DNA of 64,000 nt from Nocardia cyriacigeorgica (GCF_029868385.1 NZ_JARWNX010000043.1:124001-188000); one strand, 5' to 3'. Shown: positions 1-8,410, counted from the first letter of the stretch. Notes: a model not told the origin generated them from the letters alone. Program-made: numbers and translations.

Positions 1-315
1 GAGGTCGGTGAGTACGAAATGATGCTGCACGCGGCCGTTGAGGTCGAGGTCCAGGCTCTCGGCGGAGTGACCGTCGGCCAGATTCGCCACATGCTGGCTG
101 GTGATGGTGTGCAGCCAGCTGAGCCGCTCGGCGCCGGTGATGGCGAGTACGAAGCGGTGCGATCGGTCCACGATCGCCACGCGCTGCGTGGCGGCGCGTT
201 GTTCACCGAAAGGGTCACCGTAATGCCACGCGACAGCGGCGTCGGGAGTTCCCGGCGCTCCCGCGACGGCTCCCGGAACAGCGAGGACAGGGCTGGGTGC
301 GGCGACCACGGACAC
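1..315 (-). CDS. YgfZ/GcvT-like folate-binding protein, N-terminal fragment
   Basis: Only the N-terminal ~105 residues are present; the gene runs off the left edge. Readable segments such as VAWHYGDPFGEQRA, the VDRSHRF block and LTGAERLSWLHTITSQ-type sequence (ITGAERLSWLHTITSQHV here) match the tetrahydrofolate-binding aminomethyltransferase-like fold of YgfZ, which supports Fe-S cluster enzymes. The start is most likely the GTG at 315 (GTG TCC GTG); GTGs at 324 and 309 are alternatives. It is divergent from pabC, the order I recall for Rv0811c/Rv0812 in M. tuberculosis. The family call is from sequence memory; the C-terminal half, including the YgfZ signature motif, cannot be checked here. 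Confidence 0.75.
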   Translation of the reverse strand, partial: MSVVAAPSPVLAVPGAVAGAPGTPDAAVAWHYGDPFGEQRAATQRVAIVDRSHRFVLAITGAERLSWLHTITSQHVANLADGHSAESLDLDLNGRVQHHFVLTDL

Positions 316-490
316 GCAACCCACTGTAGGCGCGTGCCGTGGGACGTGCCCGAAGCGCCCCGGGACTTTCACCGCGTCGGGCGGTCGACGGCGTCGCCGA
401 GGGACGGCTCTGGGCGGCCCGATGGACCCGCGCCGGAGAACCAGGACATGGTCGTGCGGCCGTAGCCCGTCGTAGCGCGGCCTATTGGCC

Positions 491-503
491 TACGCTTCTT
501 CGC
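491..503 (+). promoter_or_regulatory. Leaderless promoter -10 of pabC
   Basis: TACGCT at 491-496 is followed by exactly 7 nt and then the ATG of pabC, the arrangement that gives a leaderless mRNA in mycolata. No Shine-Dalgarno sequence precedes the ATG. The rest of the 188-bp divergent gap toward ygfZ shows nothing else I can support. Confidence 0.5.
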
Positions 504-1424
504 ATGGTGGATCGAGTTCTTGTAACACTCGACGGCGAGGTCCGAGATGCGGACGCGCCGTTGCTGTTTGCCGACGATATCGGCGCATTGCGTGGTGATG
601 GCGTTTTCGAGACGATTTTGATACGTGACGGCGCGGCCTGCGCCCTCGAATTCCATCTGGCCCGGCTGCGCCGCTCGGCTCAGGCACTCGACCTGCCCGA
701 GCCCGAACTCGGTCGCTGGCGCGAGGCGGTCGAGACGGCGGCCAAGGAGTGGGGCTCCGAGCGGGAAGGGTTGATGCGGCTGGTGCTGACCCGCGGCCGC
801 GATGCCGATCTCAACAGCATGAAGGCCTCGGTGACCTCGGGCGAGCTGTCGGAAACCGTGCCGGTGCCGACCTCGTTCGTGCTGGTGGTCGGGGTGCCGG
901 AACGGGTGGCGAAGGCCAGGACCGAAGGCGTGTCGGTGGTGACGCTGGCGCGCGGTATCTCGATCGACCTCGCCCAGGCGGCGCCGTGGCAGCTGCTCGG
1001 CGCGAAAACCCTGTCCTACGCGACGAATATGGCCGCCCTGCGTTTCGCCGCGCGGATGGGCGCCGACGATGTGATCTTCACCAGCACCGAGAACCGGGTG
1101 CTCGAAGGTCCGCGGTCCACCGTGGTGATCGTGCGCGACAAGCAGTTGATCACCCCGCCCGCGAAGAACGGGGTGCTGCCTGGCGTCACCCAGCGCGCGT
1201 TCTACGCGGAGGCGCAGAAGGCCGGGTACGACTGCCGCTACGAATCGCTGTACACCGCGGACCTGCTGACCTGCGACAGCATCTGGATGCTGTCGAGCAT
1301 CACATTGGCGGCGCGGGTGAATTCGCTGGACGGGCTTCGCATGTCGGCGCCGGACCACGCCGGTGAGATCGTCGAGCTGGTGGAGCGCGGCGTCGAACGC
1401 GCGGGCGCGATCGGCGATTGGTGA
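504..1424 (+). CDS. pabC: Aminodeoxychorismate lyase (class IV aminotransferase)
   Basis: 306 residues. A PLP-dependent fold-type IV enzyme that would convert 4-amino-4-deoxychorismate to 4-aminobenzoate and pyruvate for folate synthesis. Visible features are the N-terminal GDGVFETILIRDG block, the presumed Schiff-base lysine in LLGAKTLSYATNMAALR, and the phosphate-binding EGPRSTVVIV turn. A longer frame is open upstream to 339, but the ATG at 504 begins the conserved sequence and lies 7 nt after a -10 hexamer. Class IV members (PabC, D-amino acid and branched-chain aminotransferases) are hard to separate by eye; the neighbouring folate-linked ygfZ-like gene and the Rv0812 synteny favour PabC. 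Confidence 0.78.
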   Translation: MVDRVLVTLDGEVRDADAPLLFADDIGALRGDGVFETILIRDGAACALEFHLARLRRSAQALDLPEPELGRWREAVETAAKEWGSEREGLMRLVLTRGRDADLNSMKASVTSGELSETVPVPTSFVLVVGVPERVAKARTEGVSVVTLARGISIDLAQAAPWQLLGAKTLSYATNMAALRFAARMGADDVIFTSTENRVLEGPRSTVVIVRDKQLITPPAKNGVLPGVTQRAFYAEAQKAGYDCRYESLYTADLLTCDSIWMLSSITLAARVNSLDGLRMSAPDHAGEIVELVERGVERAGAIGDW

Positions 1425-1467
1425 TCGGCTCGCACTGACCTCTTCTCCCTGGGAACGGTCGGCGTGT

Positions 1468-1483
1468 CGTGTCGCTCGACACG
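1468..1483. promoter_or_regulatory. Upstream inverted repeat of the cyd promoter
   Basis: CGTGTCG-CT-CGACACG is a perfect 7-bp inverted repeat with a 2-bp spacer, ending immediately before the -35 hexamer TTGACC. It shares its architecture (7+2+7) with a second repeat lying downstream of the -10, centre-to-centre distance 47 bp. A dimeric repressor operator is likely. Confidence 0.5.
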
Positions 1484-1511
1484 TTGACCGGGGTGACCTG
1501 CCGCGTAATCT
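1484..1511 (+). promoter_or_regulatory. Promoter of the cyd operon
   Basis: TTGACC (1484-1489), 16-bp spacer, TAATCT (1506-1511). The inferred transcription start near 1518 falls inside the downstream inverted repeat, so binding there would block initiation directly. Confidence 0.6.
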
Positions 1512-1514
1512 TTA

Positions 1515-1530
1515 CTACGACACGTCGTAG
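1515..1530. promoter_or_regulatory. Operator-like inverted repeat at the cyd transcription start
   Basis: CTACGAC-AC-GTCGTAG is a perfect 7-bp inverted repeat with a 2-bp spacer, placed between the -10 and the cydA ribosome-binding site (AGGAGG at 1538-1543). The TAC-GAC/GTC-GTA half-sites remind me of BlaI/CopY-family operators, which is recollection only. No regulator gene is adjacent. Confidence 0.55.
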
Positions 1531-1548
1531 ATCGCCCAGGAGGTCGAT

Positions 1549-3039
1549 GTGAGTGCCTTGGACGTCTCGCGGTGGCAGTTCGGCATCACGACCGTCTACC
1601 ACTTCCTGTTCGTACCGCTCACCATCGGTCTAGCGCCGCTCATCGCGGGTATGCAGACCGCGTGGGTGATCACCGGCAAGGAGCACTGGTATCGGCTCAC
1701 CAAGTTCTTCGGGAAGCTGTTCCTGATCAACTTCGCCCTCGGCGTGGCCACCGGCATCGTGCAGGAATTCCAGTTCGGCATGAACTGGAGCGAATACTCC
1801 CGCTTCGTCGGCGACGTCTTCGGCGCACCGCTGGCACTGGAGGGCCTTGTCGCCTTCTTCATGGAGTCCACCTTCATCGGACTCTGGATCTTCGGCTGGT
1901 CCCGGCTACCGAAACTATTGCATCTGGCCACCATCTGGATGGTCGCCATCGGCGTCAACGCCTCGGCGTATTTCATCATCGCCGCCAACTCGTTCATGCA
2001 GCATCCGGTCGGCGCCCGCTACAACCCGGAGACCGGGCGCGCGGAACTGACCAGCATTGTCGAACTGCTCACCAACAACACGGCGCTCGCGGCGTTCCCG
2101 CACGTCGTCGCCGGTTCGTTCCTGACCGCCGCCACCTTCGTCGCTGGCGTCTGCGGCTGGTGGATGGTGCGCAACGCGCGCAGCGGCGACGAGAAGAAAC
2201 TCGCCGATGCCAGGACCATGTGGCGACCGGCGGCACGGGTCTCGCTACTGGTGATCGTGCTGTCCGGGGTCGCGCTGATCTACACCGGCGACGTCCAGGG
2301 CAAGCTGATGTTCGAACAGCAGCCGATGAAGATGGCCTCGGCGGAATCGTTGTGCCACACCGAAACCGACCCCGACTTCTCGGTGCTGACCGTCGGCACG
2401 CACAACAACTGTGACAGCGTCACCCACGTCATCGAGGTGCCGTACGTGCTGCCGTGGCTGGCCGAGGGCAAGTTCACCGGCGTCACCCTCGACGGCGTCG
2501 TCGACCTGCAAGAGGCCTACAACGAGAAGTACGGCGTCGGCGACTACCGGCCCAACCTGTTCGTCACCTACTGGTCCTTCCGCGCCATGATCGGTCTGGC
2601 CGGTGGTTCGGCGCTGCTGGTGTTCGCCGGATTGTGGGTGACGCGGCGTGGGCGGGTGCCCGATCAACGCTGGTTCTCCTGGCTGAGCCTGCTCGCCATC
2701 CCCACCCCGTTCCTGGCCAACAGCGCGGGCTGGGTGTTCACCGAGATGGGACGTCAGCCCTGGGTGGTCGTACCGAATCCGACCGGTGATCCGAACCTGC
2801 GGCTGTTGGTGCAGGACGGCGTATCCAACCACTCCGCGACGACGGTGTGGGTCTCGCTGATCACCTTCACGATCCTGTACGGGCTGCTGGCGGTGGTGTG
2901 GTTCTACCTACAGCGGCGCTACATCATCGAGGGGCCGGACAAACCGGCTGCGCCGGCGCCGACGAAGGGCGGTCCGGACGACACCGGCGGGCCGCGTACC
3001 GAAGAGCCCGCTGTCGAACAGCTTTCGTTCGCCTACTAG
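1549..3039 (+). CDS. cydA: Cytochrome bd oxidase subunit I
   Basis: 496 residues, a multi-spanning membrane protein carrying the quinol site and hemes b558, b595 and d. The N-terminal RWQFGITTVYHFLFVPLT segment holds the conserved heme-ligand histidine, and GRQPWVV near residue 400 is the family signature. The periplasmic Q-loop includes a KMASAESLCHTE stretch typical of CydA. The GTG start has AGGAGG six bases upstream. First gene of cydABDC; with CydB it oxidises menaquinol and reduces oxygen with high affinity, usually under low oxygen or respiratory stress. The C-terminal ~30 residues are Pro/Gly/Ala-rich and probably disordered. Confidence 0.95.
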   Translation: MSALDVSRWQFGITTVYHFLFVPLTIGLAPLIAGMQTAWVITGKEHWYRLTKFFGKLFLINFALGVATGIVQEFQFGMNWSEYSRFVGDVFGAPLALEGLVAFFMESTFIGLWIFGWSRLPKLLHLATIWMVAIGVNASAYFIIAANSFMQHPVGARYNPETGRAELTSIVELLTNNTALAAFPHVVAGSFLTAATFVAGVCGWWMVRNARSGDEKKLADARTMWRPAARVSLLVIVLSGVALIYTGDVQGKLMFEQQPMKMASAESLCHTETDPDFSVLTVGTHNNCDSVTHVIEVPYVLPWLAEGKFTGVTLDGVVDLQEAYNEKYGVGDYRPNLFVTYWSFRAMIGLAGGSALLVFAGLWVTRRGRVPDQRWFSWLSLLAIPTPFLANSAGWVFTEMGRQPWVVVPNPTGDPNLRLLVQDGVSNHSATTVWVSLITFTILYGLLAVVWFYLQRRYIIEGPDKPAAPAPTKGGPDDTGGPRTEEPAVEQLSFAY

Positions 3040-3048
3040 GAGCCGACG

Positions 3049-4080
3049 ATGAATCTGCAAGAGTTCTGGTTCGTTCTGATCGGCGTGCTGTTCACCGGGT
3101 ACTTCGTGCTCGAGGGTTTCGACTTCGGTGTCGGCATGCTGATGCCGGTGCTCGGCAAGGGCTCCGACACCCGCCGCCGCGTCGTGCTCAACACCATCGG
3201 CCCGGTCTGGGACGGTAACGAGGTATGGCTGATCACCGCGGGCGGCGCCATGTTCGCCGCATTTCCCGAGTGGTACGCCAGCCTGTTCTCCGGGTTCTAC
3301 TTCCCGCTGCTGCTATTGCTCGTCGCGTTGATCCTGCGGATCTGCGCCATCGAATACCGCGGCAAGATCGATGATCCGGTCTGGCGGGCCCGCTGCGATC
3401 TCGGCATCGGTATCGGTTCCTGGATTCCGGCGCTGGCCTGGGGCTGGGTGTTCGCCAATATCGTGCGCGGGGTTCCGCTGGACGCCGACCATCAGATGAC
3501 CGGCTCGTTCCTCGACCTGCTCAGCCCGTACGCGCTGCTCGGCGCGCTGACGACCGGTCTGCTGTTCGCCCTGCACGGCGCAGTGTTCCTTAGCCTGAAG
3601 ACCGGCGGTGAGGTCCGCGACGACGCGGTGCGCACGGCGCGGCTGCTGCTGGCGCCGACCGCGTTGGTCGTCGGCGGATTCGGACTGTGGACCCAGCTCG
3701 CCTACGGCACCGGCTGGACCTGGATTCCGCTGGGCCTCGCGGTGTTCGGTCTGATCGTCGCCGCGGCCGCCTGCTTCGCCCACCGCGACGGCTGGGCGTT
3801 CACCGGTACCGCCCTTGCGGTGATGGCCGCCTCGGCGTTGCTGTTCGGATCGCTGTTCCCGGATGTACTGCCCTCGACGCTGGACGCCGCGTTCAGCCTG
3901 AACGTGGACAACGCCTCCTCGACGCCGTACACGCTGAAGGTGATGAGCTGGGCCGCGGTCATCGTGACGCCCGTGGTGCTCCTCTACCAGGGCTGGACGT
4001 ACTGGGTGTTCCGCAAGCGGATCACCGTCGAACACATTCCGCCCGGTATCGGGCTGTCGCGCCAACCCGTCGAGGAGTAG
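3049..4080 (+). CDS. cydB: Cytochrome bd oxidase subunit II
   Basis: 343 residues, starting MNLQEFWFVLIGVLFTGYF followed by the diagnostic LEGFDFGVG block; later GPVWDGNEVWLITAGGAMFAAFP is the conserved CydB core. Several further hydrophobic helices follow. AGGAG lies just before the ATG, 9 nt after the cydA stop, so the two are co-translated. CydB is the structural partner of CydA; only 3 nt separate it from cydD, which marks a single operon. Confidence 0.95.
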   Translation: MNLQEFWFVLIGVLFTGYFVLEGFDFGVGMLMPVLGKGSDTRRRVVLNTIGPVWDGNEVWLITAGGAMFAAFPEWYASLFSGFYFPLLLLLVALILRICAIEYRGKIDDPVWRARCDLGIGIGSWIPALAWGWVFANIVRGVPLDADHQMTGSFLDLLSPYALLGALTTGLLFALHGAVFLSLKTGGEVRDDAVRTARLLLAPTALVVGGFGLWTQLAYGTGWTWIPLGLAVFGLIVAAAACFAHRDGWAFTGTALAVMAASALLFGSLFPDVLPSTLDAAFSLNVDNASSTPYTLKVMSWAAVIVTPVVLLYQGWTYWVFRKRITVEHIPPGIGLSRQPVEE

Positions 4081-4083
4081 GAG

Positions 4084-6288
4084 ATGGCCCGCCGCCCGCC
4101 CATCGACCCGCGCCTGTGGCGGTACGCGCGTTCGGCGCGCCGCTATCTGGCGCTGAGCGTGGGGCTGTCGGTCCTGACGACCATCGCCATCGTGGTCGCC
4201 GCGGTGATGATCGGACGAGTGCTCGCCGGTGTGATCACCGATCCCGGCGCGCGGGATATCGGCAGGTGGAGCGTCGAGCTGAGCGTGCTCGCCCTGGCCG
4301 TCGGCGCGCGTGTGGTGGTCACCTGGGCGCAGGCCAGGGTGGCCCATCGCGCGGGCGCCTCCGTGGTCGCCGAACTCGAACAGTCGGTGCTCGAGGCCGG
4401 AGCGCAGTTGCCGCCACGGGAACTGGAATCCCGCAGAACCGAGCTGGCGGTGATCGTCGGCACCGGATTGTCCGGGCTGCGCGGCTATCTGGTCGGCTAT
4501 CTGCCCGCGCTGATCCTCGCGGTGCTGGTGCCGCCGGTGGTGCTGGCCGTCATCGCGGTGCACGACCCGACCTCCGGCATCATCGTGGTGATCACGCTGC
4601 CGCTGATCCCGATCTTCATGATCCTCATCGGCCTGCTCACCGAAGGCCGCGCCCGCGCCACCCTCGACGCCACCACCCGACTGTCGGACCAATTGCTCGA
4701 TCTGTTCGCCGGCATGCCGACACTGCGCGCGCTGGGGCGTGAGAGCGGGGCGCCCGCGGCCGCCGCGTCGTCGAGCGAGCCCGGAGCATCCTCGCGCACC
4801 ATGGCGGGCCGGGTGCAGGAACTGGGCGATGATCTGCGCCGCCGCACCATGTCCGCACTGCGGATCGCCTTCCTGTCCTCGATGGTGCTCGAGATGCTGG
4901 CGACCCTGTCGGTCGCACTGATCGCGGTCTCCATCGGCCTGCGCCTGGTCTTCGGCGAAATGAGCCTGTACGCGGGCATCGTCGCGCTGGTACTGGCACC
5001 GGAGGTGTATCTGCCGCTGCGCACGGTGGGGGAGCGGTTCCATGCCGCGCAGGACGGAATGGCGGCGGCGGACAAGGCATTCGCTGTCCTCGAACCGCCC
5101 GGTGCGGACTCGGATTCGTCGGATTCTCGGCTGAGGAACGATTCGGCTACCGGGCCTGATCTGGCCGAACCCGGCCGGAGTTCACCTGGGGCGGCGCACT
5201 CGGCTTCGCCCGCGATCGGTGGTTCCGGGGGTCGCCGCTGCGGGGACAGTGGGCTCGGTGGAGGCGAACGCTCGTCCGCGATTCGGCTCCATGATGCGAG
5301 CGAGCACGACAGCCGCGAGCAGGACGTCCGCGAGTATGACAGCGACGGTGGTGGGCATGTGGGCCGCAAGTACGATGGCGGCGAGCGCGATAGCCGCGGA
5401 GACCTGGGCCGGGCGCAGGATGGCGGTGGACACGGCGCCAGGGTGCGCAACGGTCGCGAGCAGGATAGGAGTGGGGGCGCTGGCGGCGAGTCTGTCGCGG
5501 AATCAGGGCGCGGCGGGGATCAGGCGGACAGGATGGTTCGTCGCGGGGTGGAAGTCGGTGTTGTAGGCGGGCGGACCCATTTGCCTGCGGCAGGGCGCAT
5601 CGAGCTGTGTGATCTCGCGGTGCGCGCACGCGAGGGTATGGCGCCGGATGGGTTGTCGGCGGTGCTGCGACCGGGTGCGGTGTCGGTGCTGACCGGGCCC
5701 AACGGGTCTGGGAAATCGACGGTGCTGCAAGCGGTTCTGGGGTTGATCGTGCCGGATCGTGGTGTGGTCGCGGTCGACGGAATCGATGTCGCGGCGCTCG
5801 ACCCGGCGCAGTGGTGGGCTCGGGTGGCGTGGCTGCCGCAACGTCCGGTGCTGGTGCCGGGCACGTTGCGGGAGAATCTGGAACTGCTCGGCGCACGCGT
5901 CGCCGAACCCACCCGTGCCGGGGCGGCGCGCGTGCTCGACGAGCTCGAGGCCGCCTGCACGGCAACCGGTTTCGACACGGTGCTGAACGAACTCCCTGAC
6001 CGCTGGGACACCAGGGTCGGCGCGGGCGGCGCGGGCCTGTCCCTCGGCCAGCGGCAACGTCTGGCGCTCACCCGCGTCCTGGCCGCCGACCGCCCCATCC
6101 TGCTGCTCGACGAACCCACCGCGCACCTCGACGCCGAGACCGAGGCCACCGTGCTGGCCGTCCTCACCGCCCGTGCGCGCGCCGGTGCGACGGTCGTCAT
6201 CATCGCCCACCGCCCACCCCTGCTCGCGATAGCCGACAACGTGATCGAGGTATCGGCCACCAGGCGAGCGGCGGAGGTGTCGCCATGA
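4084..6288 (+). CDS. cydD: Cysteine/glutathione-type ABC exporter CydD, long-linker form
   Basis: 734 residues. Half of the heterodimeric CydDC ABC exporter needed to assemble cytochrome bd by exporting thiol reductants. Residues 1-335 form the transmembrane domain; the nucleotide-binding domain starts near 500 with Walker A GPNGSGKST at about 538, signature LSLGQRQR and Walker B ILLLDEPTAHLDAE. The oddity is a linker of ~160 residues (about 340-500) rich in D, G, R, S and E, with repeated short pieces such as DSREQD, YDSDGGG and GREQDR. Usual CydD proteins are nearer 530-580 residues with a short linker. Both ATPase ends look intact, so it should be functional. Confidence 0.9.
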   Translation: MARRPPIDPRLWRYARSARRYLALSVGLSVLTTIAIVVAAVMIGRVLAGVITDPGARDIGRWSVELSVLALAVGARVVVTWAQARVAHRAGASVVAELEQSVLEAGAQLPPRELESRRTELAVIVGTGLSGLRGYLVGYLPALILAVLVPPVVLAVIAVHDPTSGIIVVITLPLIPIFMILIGLLTEGRARATLDATTRLSDQLLDLFAGMPTLRALGRESGAPAAAASSSEPGASSRTMAGRVQELGDDLRRRTMSALRIAFLSSMVLEMLATLSVALIAVSIGLRLVFGEMSLYAGIVALVLAPEVYLPLRTVGERFHAAQDGMAAADKAFAVLEPPGADSDSSDSRLRNDSATGPDLAEPGRSSPGAAHSASPAIGGSGGRRCGDSGLGGGERSSAIRLHDASEHDSREQDVREYDSDGGGHVGRKYDGGERDSRGDLGRAQDGGGHGARVRNGREQDRSGGAGGESVAESGRGGDQADRMVRRGVEVGVVGGRTHLPAAGRIELCDLAVRAREGMAPDGLSAVLRPGAVSVLTGPNGSGKSTVLQAVLGLIVPDRGVVAVDGIDVAALDPAQWWARVAWLPQRPVLVPGTLRENLELLGARVAEPTRAGAARVLDELEAACTATGFDTVLNELPDRWDTRVGAGGAGLSLGQRQRLALTRVLAADRPILLLDEPTAHLDAETEATVLAVLTARARAGATVVIIAHRPPLLAIADNVIEVSATRRAAEVSP

Positions 6289-6375
6289 CCCTCGCGTCGC
6301 GGATCCGGCCAGTATCACTGGCGCAGCCGTGCCGGAGCAGTGGGCCTGCGGCGGTGCGCGAGGAGGGGCGCGATC

Positions 6376-8103
6376 ATGCGTGAACTCGGGCGTGACGTGC
6401 GTGGCATGTGGTCGATGCTGCGGTTGTCGCCGTGGCGGGTGGCTGTCGCGGTCGGGTGGGGTGTGCTCGCACTGGGCAGTGGGCTGGCGCTGGCCGCGCT
6501 GGCGGCGTGGTTGATCGCGCGGGCCTGGCAGATGCCGCCGGTGCTGGATCTGACCGTTGCGGTGGTCGCGGTGCGCGCGCTCGGTATTTCGCGCGGGCTG
6601 TGCCGGTATCTGGAGCGGCTCGCGACCCACGATGTGGCGTTGCGGGCGATGACGAGTGCGCGGACAGCGACCTATCGGGTGCTGGCGCGGTCGGATCTGT
6701 GGATACCGCGCCGGAGTTCGGCATCCGAGACTCCCGCGCGCACGACTGGGAGGGACGGCGTCGGATCGACGGAAGCCCCGGCCGAGCAGGCGTCGGGAAA
6801 CGCGTCGTCGGATCGGTCGGCCACCCATCTGCGCCGCGGGGACCTGCTGGTGCGGGTAGGCAGCGATATAGACGATCTGGGCGCGGTGGTGGTGCGCTCG
6901 TTCGTGCCGATCGCGGTGGCTCTTGTGCTGTCGGTGGCGGCTGTGGTGCTACTCGGGCTGATCTCCGTCGGTGCGGCCGCGATTCTGGCTGTGGCCCTGG
7001 TCGTTTCGGGTGTGCTGGCACCCTGGTTGTCCGCGCGGGCGGCGGCCGACGCGGAACGGGCGGTGCGTGCCGATCGCGCCGAGTTCACCGCGCGGGCGCT
7101 CACCGTCCTCGACCATGCGGCCGAACTCCGCGTCGCGGGCCGCCTGGACGACGCCATGGCCGCCGCATCGGCCGCGAGTACGCGTGCCGTCGCCGCCGAG
7201 GACGCCGCCGCCTCCCGCAGCGCCTGGGCGGCCGCCGCCACTCCACTGTCCATCGGCGCCAGCGTGCTCGGAGCACTGCTCATCGGCATCACCGTCTATG
7301 GCCCGAACGGCGGCGATCCCGGCACCATGACGCCGATGGCGCTCACCATCCTGGTCCTGCTGCCGCTGTCGGCCTTCGAAGCGGTCGGCTCGCTCCCGGC
7401 CGCCGCCCAGACCCTCACCACCGCCCGCGCGGCCCTGCGCCGACTCGAAGCGGCCGCGGACACCGAGCCGAATCCGCGTGGTTCGCTGCGCACCTACCCG
7501 CAGCGCCCCGACGCCCGGCGCATCGCGATCACCGGTCCCAGCGGTGCGGGCAAGACCACTCTGCTGATGGCATGGGCGGGCTTGTTCGATACCCCGGTCC
7601 CTGGCGTCACCTTCTTCGCCGAGGACGCCCATCTGTTCGGCACAAGCGTCCTGGAGAACCTGCGAGTCGCGCGCGGTGATCTCACGGCCGAGGAGGGCGA
7701 GCGGGCGCTGCGCGCGGTGGGCGCGGGGCCGTGGCTCGATTCCCTGCCGGACGGCATCCACACCGATCTGGTAGGTGGTGCGGCAGCGGTCTCGGGTGGT
7801 CAGCGCCGCCGGATCCTGCTCGCGCGGGCGCTGATCTCACCGGCCCGGGTCCTGCTGCTCGACGAACCCACCGAGCACCTGGAAGCCGAGCCGGGCAGGG
7901 ACCTGCTGCGTGCCCTGCTCGACGAGAACAGCGGCCTGGTCGACTCCGACCGGACTGTGGTGGTCGTCACACATCAGCTCCCCTCGGACCATCGGGCCGA
8001 TCTGGTTCTGCACGTCGACGCATCGGGCCAGGTCAGCGCGGTTGCCCACGGTAGTGACGGCACCGGTTGCGCCGCGCGCGAAATTCCGTTGCCGACCTCA
8101 TGA
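6376..8103 (+). CDS. cydC: Thiol reductant ABC exporter subunit CydC
   Basis: 575 residues, partner of CydD. An N-terminal membrane domain is followed by an ATPase domain with GPSGAGKTTLL (Walker A), VSGGQRRRILLARAL (signature) and VLLLDEPTEHLEAE (Walker B). The start at 6376 is chosen because AGGAGGGG lies 8 nt upstream; an in-frame ATG at 6340 has no such site. A ~40-residue S/T/G/A-rich insertion (from about RRSSASETPARTT) lies between transmembrane segments, echoing the extra linker in CydD. Ends cydABDC. Confidence 0.92.
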   Translation: MRELGRDVRGMWSMLRLSPWRVAVAVGWGVLALGSGLALAALAAWLIARAWQMPPVLDLTVAVVAVRALGISRGLCRYLERLATHDVALRAMTSARTATYRVLARSDLWIPRRSSASETPARTTGRDGVGSTEAPAEQASGNASSDRSATHLRRGDLLVRVGSDIDDLGAVVVRSFVPIAVALVLSVAAVVLLGLISVGAAAILAVALVVSGVLAPWLSARAAADAERAVRADRAEFTARALTVLDHAAELRVAGRLDDAMAAASAASTRAVAAEDAAASRSAWAAAATPLSIGASVLGALLIGITVYGPNGGDPGTMTPMALTILVLLPLSAFEAVGSLPAAAQTLTTARAALRRLEAAADTEPNPRGSLRTYPQRPDARRIAITGPSGAGKTTLLMAWAGLFDTPVPGVTFFAEDAHLFGTSVLENLRVARGDLTAEEGERALRAVGAGPWLDSLPDGIHTDLVGGAAAVSGGQRRRILLARALISPARVLLLDEPTEHLEAEPGRDLLRALLDENSGLVDSDRTVVVVTHQLPSDHRADLVLHVDASGQVSAVAHGSDGTGCAAREIPLPTS

Positions 8104-8117
8104 CGCGTGGCTAGATT
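8089..8117 (+). promoter_or_regulatory. Promoter of a small unit after cydC
   Basis: TTGCCG (8089-8094), exactly 17 bp, TAGATT (8112-8117). It starts inside the last codons of cydC and points at the strong Shine-Dalgarno and micro-ORF that follow, with an inferred start near 8124. This suggests the micro-ORF is transcribed on its own as well as by read-through. Confidence 0.45.
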
Positions 8118-8150
8118 CGTCAGTACACAAGGAAGGAGGTGGTCTGAAGA

Positions 8151-8189
8151 ATGTTTGACTCTTGGACGCGTGAGGTGGCTGCCAGCTAG
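8151..8189 (+). CDS. 12-codon micro-ORF with extended 16S-complementary leader
   Basis: The encoded peptide is MFDSWTREVAAS. Upstream, AAGGAGGTGGTCTG at 8133-8146 can pair with the 16S rRNA 3' end over 14 consecutive bases (11 Watson-Crick, 3 G-U), far more than a normal 4-6 base Shine-Dalgarno. GGAGG is 11 nt from the ATG. An overlapping alternative reading in the preceding frame ends ...HKEGGGLKNV. I have an impression of similar DSWTREV micro-ORFs elsewhere in actinobacteria but cannot verify it. It could be a translated peptide, a ribosome-binding regulatory RNA, or the 5' part of a small RNA ending at the 8368-8396 hairpin. Function unknown. Confidence 0.45.
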   Translation: MFDSWTREVAAS

Positions 8190-8329
8190 GCGTCACCGCT
8201 GTACGGATTCCCGTCGGCGAGGGCGCTGATAGTGAATCCAAGGCAGTCACCCGGCCCCCGAGTCCCCGATCCTGTCCGATCGGGACCGCTGTGCACAGCA
8301 CACCGGTACGACTCGGGGGTCGTTCCATA

Positions 8330-8366
8330 TCCGGGGGAAGTACAGAAATCCGGGGAAGTACAGAAA
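8330..8366. repeat. Two-copy tandem repeat before terminator
   Basis: TCCGGGG(G)GAAGTACAGAAA is present twice in direct tandem (8330-8348 and 8349-8366), differing only by one G in the homopolymer. It lies between the micro-ORF and the convergent terminator. Confidence 0.7.
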
Positions 8367-8367
8367 A

Positions 8368-8396
8368 GCGCGGCACCCGAAAACCGGATACCGCGC
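8368..8396 (-). terminator. Intrinsic terminator of the nitrobindin-like gene
   Basis: GCGCGG...CCGCGC arms enclose an inner CCG/CGG stem; on the minus strand the hairpin is followed by TTTTCTGT. It sits between convergent units, so it may also stop plus-strand transcripts from cydC or the micro-ORF. Confidence 0.65.
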
Positions 8397-8410
8397 TCGG
8401 TCGAAACCGC

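Noticed and set aside
3313..5043. Long minus-strand open frame opposite cydB-cydD
   Set aside because: Low-complexity H/R/Q/G-rich translation typical of GC-rich antisense frames; the plus strand encodes clear CydB and CydD motifs.
8265..8284. CCCGATC-CTGTCC-GATCGGG as a terminator of cydC
   Set aside because: No T-run follows and the stem is only 7 bp; the hairpin at 8368-8396 is a better terminator.
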